From the NCBI GenBank assembly GCA_034429695.1, contig DAOUGC010000145.1, positions 1-10,727 of the forward strand: a stretch of 10,727 nucleotides of DNA. Direction: 5' to 3'. Of this stretch, positions 1 through 7,398 are shown piece by piece (the first letter of the stretch is position 1; each line of letters begins with the position of its first letter). The notes beneath the pieces are model-generated. The model did no database searches, had not been told where the DNA came from, and worked only from the letters and a program-made list of their open reading frames with translations. The stretch comes from DAOUGC01 sp034429695. GTDB taxonomy: Bacteria > Chloroflexota > Anaerolineae > Anaerolineales > Anaerolineaceae. The position numbers and the translations under genes are program-made.

Positions 1-642
1 CTAATCTGGTTCTCCGGAACTTCCATGAGCGGTTCTTTGCAGGAAAATCTGCAAACCCGGGTGGAACCGGGTTCCCCGGTGGATATCACCGTGGAAATGA
101 TGGCTCCTGGCGAGGTGGGGGTGTATCAGTCCAACTGGAAATTGCAGGATTCCCAGGGTAACTTGTTTGGTATTGGCCCCAATGGTGATTCCCCGATCTG
201 GGTGCGGATTGAGGTTCTTTCCAATGACCCCACCCAGACCCCCGAGCCGGTTGCAACCCCGACAAATGAAGGCGTCTTTAACAGTCAGAATGACGTGGCA
301 TTGGTGGTCGGTGATGGATTGGACCTGGACGGTGGGACGATTAACAGCGGAGAAACAGATGACATCCGTTTCAGTGTTGTTGACACCGGCAGTTATCTGG
401 CTGCGGTTGGTTCGGCAAGCATTGCCCTGTACGGAATGCAGCCGCCCAGCATGGCTGAATGTGTCGCTCTGGCGGATGCGGTTGATGGCGGGACCGGAGA
501 ACAGGAACTGACCGGACTGAATGACGGCGCATACATGTGTTATCGGAGCGGCGATGGGCGTCCTGGATACTTGATTCTGGGATTGAACTCACTTGCTGAA
601 AAAAGCCTGGGTCTGGACTTCGTGACCTGGGCTTTACCTTAA
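1..642 (+). CDS. C-terminal part of an NBR1-Ig-like domain surface protein (5' end outside window)
   Basis: The frame is open from base 1 and reads ...LIWFSGTSMSG before the first Met at 25, so the true start lies upstream and that Met is internal. The first 70 or so visible residues (from VEPGSPVDITVEMMAPGEVG through YQSNWKLQDSQGNLFGIGP to the beta strand IWVRIEVL) match the second half of the Ig-like domain first described in the NBR1 autophagy receptor, which is common in secreted Chloroflexota proteins. A Thr/Pro linker (DPTQTPEPVATPT) follows, then a C-terminal domain of about 120 residues containing GDGLDLDGG, two cysteines and GYLILGLNSL, ending in LDFVTWALP. I do not know a named family for that last domain. 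The protein is probably exported, but the signal peptide is not in view. No enzymatic motif is visible, and a binding or scaffold role at the cell surface is inference. Confidence 0.75.
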   Translation, partial: LIWFSGTSMSGSLQENLQTRVEPGSPVDITVEMMAPGEVGVYQSNWKLQDSQGNLFGIGPNGDSPIWVRIEVLSNDPTQTPEPVATPTNEGVFNSQNDVALVVGDGLDLDGGTINSGETDDIRFSVVDTGSYLAAVGSASIALYGMQPPSMAECVALADAVDGGTGEQELTGLNDGAYMCYRSGDGRPGYLILGLNSLAEKSLGLDFVTWALP

Positions 643-668
643 GTTTTCATTTCGCTGACTGGATCTTA

Positions 669-700
669 TCCCGGCAGGTTGCGCTGTTGGGAATTTTTTT
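669..700 (+). terminator. Intrinsic terminator after the NBR1-Ig-like gene
   Basis: The left arm tcccggca (669-676) pairs with tgttggga (685-692) over 8 bp, including two G-U pairs, with an 8-nt loop. One a and seven T residues follow (694-700). It lies 27 bp after the upstream stop codon and ends 31 bp before the isomerase start, as expected for a terminator separating the two genes. Confidence 0.6.
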
Positions 701-731
701 GCCCGTTTGAGATTGGCAACAGGAGACGAAC

Positions 732-1793
732 ATGAACTTGGATGGAATCGATCTTTACCGGCAACTGGATCGGCAGGATATGTATGGAGAAATCGAGCAT
801 CTGCCCGATCAACTGGCGACAGCGAATGAAATCAGCCTGACGGTTCCGCTGGATGGCATGAACCCTGGCACCATCCGCAAGGTGGTGATCACCGGGATGG
901 GGGGCTCGGCTGCCGGAGCCGACCTGGCGCTTGCATGGTGTCAGCCGCAGATGCACCTGCCGATGTCGGTGGTGCGTGAGTACACCCTGCCAGCCTGGGC
1001 GCATGGTGATGACACCCTGGTGATTGCCTCATCCCATTCCGGCGAGACCGAGGAAACCCTCAGCGCATTTGCGGGGGCGCAGGAACGCGGCTGTCAAACA
1101 GCGGTCATATGCACCGGGGGAAGGTTGGAGTATGAGGCTCAGCAGGCGGGGCGTCCCGTCTGGCGTTTTGAGCATAACGGCATGCCGCGCGCCGCGGTTG
1201 GATATTCTTTTGCGCTCCTGCTGGGCATGTTGCGCCGCCTGCAACTAATATCGGATTTCACTGACGAACTGACTTGCTGTGTTAATGACATGCGTCACCA
1301 GACAGAAAACCTTGGCCGGGATGTGCCCGTGGTGAAGAACCCGGCAAAGCGTCTGGCAGGGCAGTTCTTCGGGCGGTGGGTGACCGTGTTTGGGTCAGAG
1401 ATGCTTGCCCCGGTTGCTCGCAGGTGGAAGGGGCAAATCAATGAGGCTGCCAAAGCCTGGGCTCAGTTTGATGAACTGCCCGAGGGTGATCACAACACGC
1501 TGGCAGGCGTTTTACAGCCGGAAGCCATGCTCAGCCAGATGATGGCGATCTTCCTCAGATCACAGGGGTATCATCCGGGCAATCTCAAGCGCAGCGAGTT
1601 GACCCGCCGGGCTTTCATGATGGAGGGTATCAACACCGATTATTACGAGGCACGCGGTGAGACCCTGATGAGCCAGATGTGGACCACCCTGCACTTTGGG
1701 GATTACGTTAGTTATTACCTGGCGATGGCGTATCAGGTGGACCCGACACCGGTGGAAGCGCTTGCCCGTTTCAAGCAGGCAATGCGCGCCTGA
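732..1793 (+). CDS. Bifunctional phosphoglucose/phosphomannose isomerase (SIS-domain family)
   Basis: The 353-residue product fits the usual length of the archaeal/bacterial PGI/PMI family, which interconverts glucose-6-phosphate or mannose-6-phosphate with fructose-6-phosphate in the cytoplasm. Two SIS (sugar isomerase) lobes are visible. The first has the phosphate-binding loop GMGGSAAG at residues 55-62 and the SHSGETEET motif at 101-109. In the second half, NEAAK (237-241) and ELPEGDHN (248-255) place Glu238 and His254 sixteen residues apart. That matches, from memory, the spacing of the base and ring-opening residues (Glu203 and His219) of the Pyrobaculum aerophilum enzyme. The C-terminal GDYVSYYLAMAYQVDPTPVEAL is also typical of this family. 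The start is set by aggaga at 721-726, 5 nt before ATG. The gene sits alone between two terminators, so it is probably monocistronic, although no clear promoter is visible in the short upstream gap. Relative activity on the two sugars cannot be judged from sequence. Confidence 0.92.
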   Translation: MNLDGIDLYRQLDRQDMYGEIEHLPDQLATANEISLTVPLDGMNPGTIRKVVITGMGGSAAGADLALAWCQPQMHLPMSVVREYTLPAWAHGDDTLVIASSHSGETEETLSAFAGAQERGCQTAVICTGGRLEYEAQQAGRPVWRFEHNGMPRAAVGYSFALLLGMLRRLQLISDFTDELTCCVNDMRHQTENLGRDVPVVKNPAKRLAGQFFGRWVTVFGSEMLAPVARRWKGQINEAAKAWAQFDELPEGDHNTLAGVLQPEAMLSQMMAIFLRSQGYHPGNLKRSELTRRAFMMEGINTDYYEARGETLMSQMWTTLHFGDYVSYYLAMAYQVDPTPVEALARFKQAMRA

Positions 1794-1815
1794 CCTTGGG
1801 CAGGGATCATTGTGA

Positions 1816-1844
1816 GGGCGGGGGCATTTCTCCCGCCTTTTTTT
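1816..1844 (+). terminator. Intrinsic terminator after the isomerase gene
   Basis: A GC-only 6-bp stem, ggcggg (1817-1822) with cccgcc (1832-1837), has a 9-nt loop and is followed directly by seven T residues (1838-1844). A flanking G-U pair could extend it by one. It starts 23 bp after the isomerase stop codon and is one of the clearest terminators in the window. Confidence 0.85.
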
Positions 1845-1869
1845 GTTCCAACCTTAAAATAAAAAATTT

Positions 1870-1896
1870 GTTCGATTTAATTATAATTAATCGAAC
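1870..1896. promoter_or_regulatory. 27-nt near-perfect palindrome, candidate operator
   Basis: The left arm gttcgatttaatta (1870-1883) is the reverse complement of the right arm taattaatcgaac (1884-1896) except for one extra T, and the arms abut with no loop. It ends 10 nt before the TATAAT box and covers the place where a -35 element should be. No TTGACA-like hexamer is present at 16-18 nt from the -10 box. An AT-rich, loop-free dyad in this position suggests a dimeric repressor or activator site. The regulator is unknown. Confidence 0.5.
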
Positions 1897-1906
1897 TTTT
1901 GTGCAG

Positions 1907-1912
1907 TATAAT
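1907..1912 (+). promoter_or_regulatory. Candidate -10 box for the transglutaminase-UvrA operon
   Basis: A perfect TATAAT hexamer lies 38 nt before the ATG at 1951, in an AT-rich stretch just after the isomerase terminator. It predicts a leader of about 30 nt. The -35 region is poor and is replaced by the palindrome at 1870-1896. Confidence 0.6.
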
Positions 1913-1938
1913 AGTGGCAAAATCCTCATTCCATCCTC

Positions 1939-1947
1939 AGGGGTGAT
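1939..1947 (+). promoter_or_regulatory. Ribosome binding site supporting the ATG at 1951
   Basis: The sequence aggggtgat resembles the anti-SD complement aggaggtgat with one base lost, and it is 3 nt from ATG (5 nt from the ggggtg core). It shows that translation starts ahead of the transglutaminase-like region rather than at the UvrA part. Confidence 0.65.
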
Positions 1948-1950
1948 TGC

Positions 1951-4900
1951 ATGGTCGTGGACTACTCACAGCATAGTGTCATAACCGATCCGGGCGGCTA
2001 CGCTGTTGCGCTCGAAGAACTGCCGAAAGATGCATCCGGTCTGGTCAGGGTTGTCCAGGGCCTGGTCTTGCATAAACTGGAGACTCATCTGTACGGAGTG
2101 CAAATCTCACGCGTGCAACGTGAGGAACTCAACCTGCGCACCATGCGCCAGTACCTGCAACGCATTCTGGAGGTGGACCCCGCGCCATTAACCCAACCGC
2201 GCAGCCCGCAACAACGTGTAATCGGTATTTGCCGCGATTTTGCCATGTTATTGACTGCACTGCTGCGCCAACAGGGTGTGCCAGCGCGTATGCGTGTGGG
2301 TTTTGCCGCCTATCTGGACCCTGACCGGCAGTATTGTTTTGACCACTGGATCACCGAGTACTGGAATGTGGATCAACAGCGTTGGGTGCTGGTGGACCCA
2401 CAGATTGACGATGTGCAGCGCCAAAGTTTCCGCATGGATTGCGACACGCTGGATCTGCGCCGCGATGAGGACTTTTTTCTGGCAGGCTCGGCATGGCAAC
2501 TGGCGCGCAGCCAGAAGGTGAAATCCAGCCGCTTTCGCTTTAATGGACACTGGAAGGGTTTTCCATGCATTCGCGGCAACCTGCTGCATGATTTTCAATC
2601 GCTCAACGGGTTGGAGCTGACCCCCATGGATTACTGGGACAACTTCAGCACCAAGAACGAGACAGAGCTGACGGTGGAGGACAAGAATCTGCTCGACCGG
2701 GTGGCTGAACTGACCCTGGCAGTGGATGAACGCCCGTACGAACTGGCAGAGTTGTTCGTCTCCATGCCGCGCACCCAGGTGATCATGGACAGGCTGCGGG
2801 TGCTGGGAATCATCAGTGACATGAGAACCACTGATGCGGGCCAGTTGCTTGAGTCTGATGTTGCGCGGCTGGCAAAGCTGGCAAACGGACGCAATGGCAA
2901 CCTGGTACTCGACCTTGGCGAGTATCAACCCTACGACCCGTTGCCACACATGACCCAGTCCAGCGCACAACCGGCACAGATCTTCTCCATGGGCGACATT
3001 GTGGTACGCGGCGCGCAGCAGCACAATCTGAGGCACGTCAACGTCACCATCCCGCGCAACAAGTTTGTGGTCATCACCGGTGTCAGCGGCAGCGGCAAGT
3101 CATCCCTGGCGTTTGACACCATTTATGCTGAAGGCCAGCGGCGCTATGTGGAGAGCCTGTCCTCATATGCCCGTCAGTTTATGGAGCAGATGGAAAAACC
3201 CAAGGTGGATCAGATTACCGGTCTCAGCCCGGCGATCGCCATTGAGCAAAAGACGGTCAGCCGCAACCCGCGTTCCACGGTGGGTACAGTGACCGAGATT
3301 CTGGATTACATGCGCGTGCTCTATGCCCGCATGGGGCTGGCGCACTGCCCGCAATGCGGACGGGCTGTGCAGCCGCAAACTGCGCAACAGATCATCAATC
3401 AATTGTCCGGACTGCCCGCCGGAACCCGTTTTCAAATGCTTGCACCCATCGCGCGCAACCGCAAGGGAACCCATGTGGCAGCCCTGCGTCAGGCGGTCAA
3501 GGATGGGTACACGCGCGCCAGGGTGAACGGCAGGATGCTGGAGTTTGCCACCCCGGCCCAGGTGGATGAGCTGGACCTGGACAAGAAGAAGAAACACAAC
3601 ATCGAGCTGGTGATTGACCGCCTGATGGCGCCGGAAGAGATGGACGACAGCTACATGGGTCGTCTGGCGGATTCGGTGGAGACCACCCTGCGCACCAGCG
3701 GCGGGCTGATGGTGATCGCGCTTGATGATCAGGATATCATGCTCAGCCAGTCCAATGCGTGTCCTTACTGCGAGCTGAGCTTCCCTGAACTGCAGCCGCA
3801 GATGTTTTCCTTTAATTCGCCCTTCGGCATGTGCCCGGAATGCAACGGCCTGGGTGTAAAACTGCAGGTGGATCTGGATCTGATCATCACCAACCCTGAA
3901 CTTTCCCTGCTGGATGGTGCATCCCGTTGGCATGGGAACTTGAAAAAGAAAGCCAGCCAAAGCCCGTGGCAGATCCGGCATGTGGAGGCACTGGCAGAAC
4001 ATTACGGCGTTGATATCAGCGTGCCGTGGCAGGATCTGCCTGAGTTTTTCCGAAATGCGGTGCTGTATGGGACCAATGGAGAGAAGATCCACTTCTCATT
4101 TGAGACGGCGGACGGCTCATTCAGCGGCGAGAGTATGCGCGAAGACAAGGGTGTGATCTACCACATCAACCGCCTGTTCCGCCAGACACACTCAGAATAC
4201 ACCCGGCGCTGGTACATGTCCTTTATGGGCCAGTTGCCATGCCCCAAGTGTGAGGGTGAACGACTGTCGCCCGAGGCGCGTTTTGTCACCATCATGGGCA
4301 AGCGCATCCCCGAGGTCACCCATATGAGCATTGAAGCGCTGTATGAGTGGATCGGCGGTTTGCTGGCGCAGATGGACGATGAGCAGCGCAAGATTGGGGT
4401 TGAACTGGTGAGTGAAATCCGCCAGCGGCTGGGATTTTTACGCAACGTTGGCTTGCACTATCTAACGCTCGACCGACCCGCCCCGACCCTTTCGGGCGGC
4501 GAGGGACAGCGCATCCGCCTTGCCAGCCAGATCGGCAGTGGGCTGGTGGGGGTGTTGTACATTCTGGATGAGCCATCCATTGGTCTGCACACCCGTGATC
4601 ACCGCGCGCTGCTGGACACCCTCACCCACCTGCGCGATATTGGCAATACCGTGCTGGTGGTGGAACACGATGCCGACACCATGCGCTCAGCCGACTGGTT
4701 GATCGACCTGGGGCCTGGACCCGGCGTGCTGGGCGGGCGGCTGGTCTCTGCCGGAACCCCCGAGGAAGTGATGGATGACCCTGATTCGGTCACGGGCAAG
4801 TACCTGTCCGGCGAGGTGCAGATCACATCGCCCACCGGGTTCCGCCGTCGCCAGCCGAAGGGCTGGTTGACGTTGAGAAATGCCCGGTTGAATAACCTGA

Positions 4901-5889
4901 AGAATGTGGATGTGCGTTTCCCACTGGGGGTGTTTACCTCCATCACCGGCGTCAGCGGTAGCGGCAAGAGCAGCTTGATCGCCCATACCCTGCACCCCGC
5001 ACTGGCGCGGCTGCTGCATAACGCGCAATCCACGTCAGGTCCGCACGACGGCATTGACGGGCTGGAGCAGATCGACAAGGTGATCAACATCACCCAGGAA
5101 CCGATTGGACGCAACCCGCGTTCCAATCCTGGAACCTACGCCGGTGTGATGGATGCCATCCGCGAGGTGTTCGCGAGCCTGCCTGAAGCAAAAGCACGTG
5201 GTTACAGTGCAGGACGCTTCAGCATGAACACCAAGGGTGGCCGCTGCGAAGCCTGCGCCGGTTACGGAACCCGCAAGGTGGAAATGCACTTTCTGCCGGA
5301 TGTATGGGTGACCTGTCAGGAATGTGAAGGCAAACGCTTCAACCGGCAGACGTTGGAGATTACCTACAAGGATAAAACCATTGCCGATGTGCTTAACATG
5401 GATGTACAGGAGGCGTTGGAGTTCTTCTCGGCGTATCCCGATATCACCCGCATCCTGCAGACCCTGCACGATGTTGGGTTGGATTACATGAAACTGGGGC
5501 AGAGCGCGCTGACCCTGTCGGGCGGCGAAGCACAGCGCGTCAAGCTGGCAAAAGAGCTCAGCCGGGCTTCGACGGGGCGCACCCTGTATATTCTGGATGA
5601 GCCCACCACGGGTTTGCACTTTGCCGATATTCAGCGCCTGCTGGATGTGCTGCATCGCCTGGTGGACGAGGGTAATACAGTGGTGGTGGTGGAACACAAC
5701 ATGGATGTGATCAAGTCTTCTGACTGGTTGATCGACCTGGGGCCGGAGGGCGGCAACGCCGGTGGATATGTTGTGGCAGAAGGGACTCCTGAACAGGTGG
5801 TGAATACACCTGCCAGTTACACGGGGCGTTATTTGCAAGAGGTGCTTGAGGAAATGCGCCAGCACCGAATCGCTGTTGGGCTGGACTGA
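1951..5889 (+). CDS. uvrA: Transglutaminase-like domain fused to excinuclease ABC subunit A (UvrA)
   Basis: The 1312-residue protein exceeds the usual UvrA length of about 940 because of an N-terminal extension. Residues 1-275 resemble stand-alone bacterial transglutaminase-like proteins: Cys94 in GICRDFA, His132 in FDHWITEYW and Asp149 in WVLVDPQ form a complete Cys/His/Asp triad. Residues 275-345 look like a linker. UvrA proper starts near Met347 (GDIVVRGAQQHNL). It has Walker A motifs GVSGSGKSS at 377-385 and 1000-1008, ABC signatures LSGGE at 847-851 and 1189-1193, and Walker B ILDEP at 871-875 and 1214-1218. Its zinc modules are Cys604/607/628/631 and Cys1099/1102/1122/1125. The UvrB-binding insertion (about 470-600) is present, so this is canonical UvrA and not the shortened UvrA2 class. 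UvrA recognises bulky DNA lesions and loads UvrB in nucleotide-excision repair. The role of the transglutaminase part (peptidase, amidase or non-catalytic binding) is unknown. The frame is continuous with no sign of a frameshift. Confidence 0.95.
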   Translation: MVVDYSQHSVITDPGGYAVALEELPKDASGLVRVVQGLVLHKLETHLYGVQISRVQREELNLRTMRQYLQRILEVDPAPLTQPRSPQQRVIGICRDFAMLLTALLRQQGVPARMRVGFAAYLDPDRQYCFDHWITEYWNVDQQRWVLVDPQIDDVQRQSFRMDCDTLDLRRDEDFFLAGSAWQLARSQKVKSSRFRFNGHWKGFPCIRGNLLHDFQSLNGLELTPMDYWDNFSTKNETELTVEDKNLLDRVAELTLAVDERPYELAELFVSMPRTQVIMDRLRVLGIISDMRTTDAGQLLESDVARLAKLANGRNGNLVLDLGEYQPYDPLPHMTQSSAQPAQIFSMGDIVVRGAQQHNLRHVNVTIPRNKFVVITGVSGSGKSSLAFDTIYAEGQRRYVESLSSYARQFMEQMEKPKVDQITGLSPAIAIEQKTVSRNPRSTVGTVTEILDYMRVLYARMGLAHCPQCGRAVQPQTAQQIINQLSGLPAGTRFQMLAPIARNRKGTHVAALRQAVKDGYTRARVNGRMLEFATPAQVDELDLDKKKKHNIELVIDRLMAPEEMDDSYMGRLADSVETTLRTSGGLMVIALDDQDIMLSQSNACPYCELSFPELQPQMFSFNSPFGMCPECNGLGVKLQVDLDLIITNPELSLLDGASRWHGNLKKKASQSPWQIRHVEALAEHYGVDISVPWQDLPEFFRNAVLYGTNGEKIHFSFETADGSFSGESMREDKGVIYHINRLFRQTHSEYTRRWYMSFMGQLPCPKCEGERLSPEARFVTIMGKRIPEVTHMSIEALYEWIGGLLAQMDDEQRKIGVELVSEIRQRLGFLRNVGLHYLTLDRPAPTLSGGEGQRIRLASQIGSGLVGVLYILDEPSIGLHTRDHRALLDTLTHLRDIGNTVLVVEHDADTMRSADWLIDLGPGPGVLGGRLVSAGTPEEVMDDPDSVTGKYLSGEVQITSPTGFRRRQPKGWLTLRNARLNNLKNVDVRFPLGVFTSITGVSGSGKSSLIAHTLHPALARLLHNAQSTSGPHDGIDGLEQIDKVINITQEPIGRNPRSNPGTYAGVMDAIREVFASLPEAKARGYSAGRFSMNTKGGRCEACAGYGTRKVEMHFLPDVWVTCQECEGKRFNRQTLEITYKDKTIADVLNMDVQEALEFFSAYPDITRILQTLHDVGLDYMKLGQSALTLSGGEAQRVKLAKELSRASTGRTLYILDEPTTGLHFADIQRLLDVLHRLVDEGNTVVVVEHNMDVIKSSDWLIDLGPEGGNAGGYVVAEGTPEQVVNTPASYTGRYLQEVLEEMRQHRIAVGLD

Positions 5890-5891
5890 AT

Positions 5892-6917
5892 ATGATCGAG
5901 CGACCAGATGTATCTGATGAGGTGATCATCACCGGGTTGGAGCAGGGATATAACCTGCGTATTACCGGCGTTGAGTTTTTACCGCTCGGCGCTGACGATC
6001 AGGCATCGGTTTTTCGGGTGTGGCAGGCGGATGGAACCGATCACTTCCTGAAAATGCGCGTGCTGCCCATGGATGAAGATCCCCTGCAACTGGTGGATTA
6101 TCTGGCCAAAGCCGGTCTGGATCATATCCTGACGCCCATTCCCACCCTGCAGGGCAGGCAGTGGCATGATACCGGCATGGGGTATGGGCTGATCCTCTAC
6201 CCGTTCATCCATGCTGGTGTGGGTGCGCGGCCCGATCAAAGTGGGTGGAAAACCATCGGGCGCACACTGCGCAGATTGCACAGCCTGCCCCACCCGCCAG
6301 GGCTGGTTGAGCGACTGGGTGTGGAGGATTTTTCCAGTCCGTGCTGCCAGATATTGCTGGACGCCATGCAGGAAGCCCCATCACTGACCCATCTGCACCC
6401 TGAAGCTGCCCGGCTGGCTGAGTTCTTTGTCCTGCGGGGTGAGGAGATCCGCGAAGTGGTGCGCATCGTGAGGAAGCTGGCAGCGGGATTGAAGCCGCGT
6501 TATTCACTGGAGAACATGGTCATTTGCCACGGCGATTGTCACACCATGAATTTAATGGTGGATGAGCACGGCACCCCGACCATTATTGACTGGGATGATG
6601 CCATGATTGCGCCCAAAGAGCGTGATTTGATGTTTATCACCGGTACGGCAGGGGCAACCATCGGCGCCAGTGATGAGGAACAGTCCTGGTTTTATGAAGG
6701 ATACGGCGCTGTGGAGATTGACTGGCCTGCTCTGCTGTTTTATCAATATGACTGGGCGGTGCAGGACATGGGTCTGTATGCCGAACAGTTGTTGCACGAC
6801 ACGCAAATCGGCGTTGAGACGCGGGCCCAGATTTTCATCTGGTTAACCAGCAAGTTTACTGCAGGTGATGTGATCGAAACCGCCCGTCGGTTGGAGCATC
6901 AACACCCGGTGAGGTGA
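5892..6917 (+). CDS. Phosphotransferase of the aminoglycoside/choline kinase (APH) family
   Basis: The 341-residue protein has the eukaryotic-kinase-like APH fold. The catalytic loop HGDCHTMN at residues 213-220 gives Asp215 as catalytic base and Asn220 as metal ligand. IIDWDDA (231-237) supplies the metal-binding Asp233 in the place of DFG. The N-terminal lobe contains FRVWQADGTDHFLKMRV, where Lys in FLKM probably contacts ATP. The C-terminal part has ALLFYQYDWAVQDMG, a helix often seen in this family. The substrate cannot be told from sequence: members phosphorylate antibiotics, choline, homoserine, sugars or other small molecules, and nothing here points specifically to drug resistance. 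The ATG is 2 nt after the UvrA-fusion stop codon with no good Shine-Dalgarno, which suggests translational coupling and one shared transcript. Its stop codon overlaps the first box of the downstream repeat region. Confidence 0.85.
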   Translation: MIERPDVSDEVIITGLEQGYNLRITGVEFLPLGADDQASVFRVWQADGTDHFLKMRVLPMDEDPLQLVDYLAKAGLDHILTPIPTLQGRQWHDTGMGYGLILYPFIHAGVGARPDQSGWKTIGRTLRRLHSLPHPPGLVERLGVEDFSSPCCQILLDAMQEAPSLTHLHPEAARLAEFFVLRGEEIREVVRIVRKLAAGLKPRYSLENMVICHGDCHTMNLMVDEHGTPTIIDWDDAMIAPKERDLMFITGTAGATIGASDEEQSWFYEGYGAVEIDWPALLFYQYDWAVQDMGLYAEQLLHDTQIGVETRAQIFIWLTSKFTAGDVIETARRLEHQHPVR

Positions 6918-7046
6918 TATGACTGGGAAATCAAATTCGTGAATTTCCGTTGCCAGATTGTAGGTATTAAACCCTGTCTGCAGCAACCACCACGACAGTA
7001 TGGAAACGATTGTACCGGGAGATGGTCGGTTGCCAGCATTTCGTAG

Positions 7047-7073
7047 GTCGGGTTGGCGTTCTTCCAACCCGAC
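7047..7073. repeat. Hairpin H3, copy 1
   Basis: A perfect 10-bp stem, gtcgggttgg with ccaacccgac, has the 7-nt loop cgttctt. It is preceded by tttcgtag and followed by attttgt. The short trailing T-run could give weak termination of the kinase operon transcript. Confidence 0.85.
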
Positions 7074-7161
7074 ATTTTGTCTTAATCCCTGTCTGCAGCA
7101 ACCGCCTCGACAGTATGGAAACAATTGTACCGGTAGATGATCGGTTGCCAGCTTTTCGTAG

Positions 7162-7188
7162 GTCGGGTTGGTGCTTTTCCAACCCGAC
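7162..7188. repeat. Hairpin H3, copy 2
   Basis: It has the same 10-bp arms as copy 1, with loop tgctttt, and lies exactly 115 bp downstream of copy 1 within the short tandem duplication. The flanks tttcgtag and attttgt are conserved. Confidence 0.85.
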
Positions 7189-7286
7189 ATTTTGTCCTTA
7201 TCCATGTCTGCAGTAATGCCATGGTGGAATGGCGCCGACATCACTGAGAAATCAAATCGGAGAAATCCGTTAAATCCACCCCCTCC

Positions 7287-7322
7287 GTTACAAAAGGCGC
7301 AAAGAACAGCGCCTTTTGTAAC
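7287..7322. repeat. Hairpin H1, copy 1
   Basis: A perfect 14-bp stem, gttacaaaaggcgc with gcgccttttgtaac, encloses the 8-nt loop aaagaaca. It is separated from hairpin H2 by a single base, so the two probably form a paired unit. There is no T-run after it on either strand. Confidence 0.85.
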
Positions 7323-7323
7323 A

Positions 7324-7356
7324 CCTCCCCCATTTTGCCCTGCAAAATGGGGGAGG
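7324..7356. repeat. Hairpin H2, copy 1
   Basis: A perfect 15-bp stem, cctcccccattttgc with gcaaaatgggggagg, has the 3-nt loop cct. This is a very stable structure in either RNA orientation and is extrudable as a cruciform in DNA. Confidence 0.85.
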
Positions 7357-7398
7357 AAAGACCGGGGTTGCATGAAGATGAGGTGCAGCGTTTCGTAG

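Noticed and set aside
2248..3036. 262-codon open frame antisense to the transglutaminase part
   Set aside because: It is a shadow of the high-GC coding frame on the other strand, and the His/Gln-rich composition is typical of antisense frames. No domain is visible.
3163..4092. 309-codon open frame antisense to UvrA
   Set aside because: It is antisense shadow of a strongly conserved gene. No motif or start signal is seen.
5035..5865. 276-codon open frame antisense to the second UvrA ATPase domain
   Set aside because: It is a shadow frame. The opposite strand encodes the Walker and signature motifs and zinc module.
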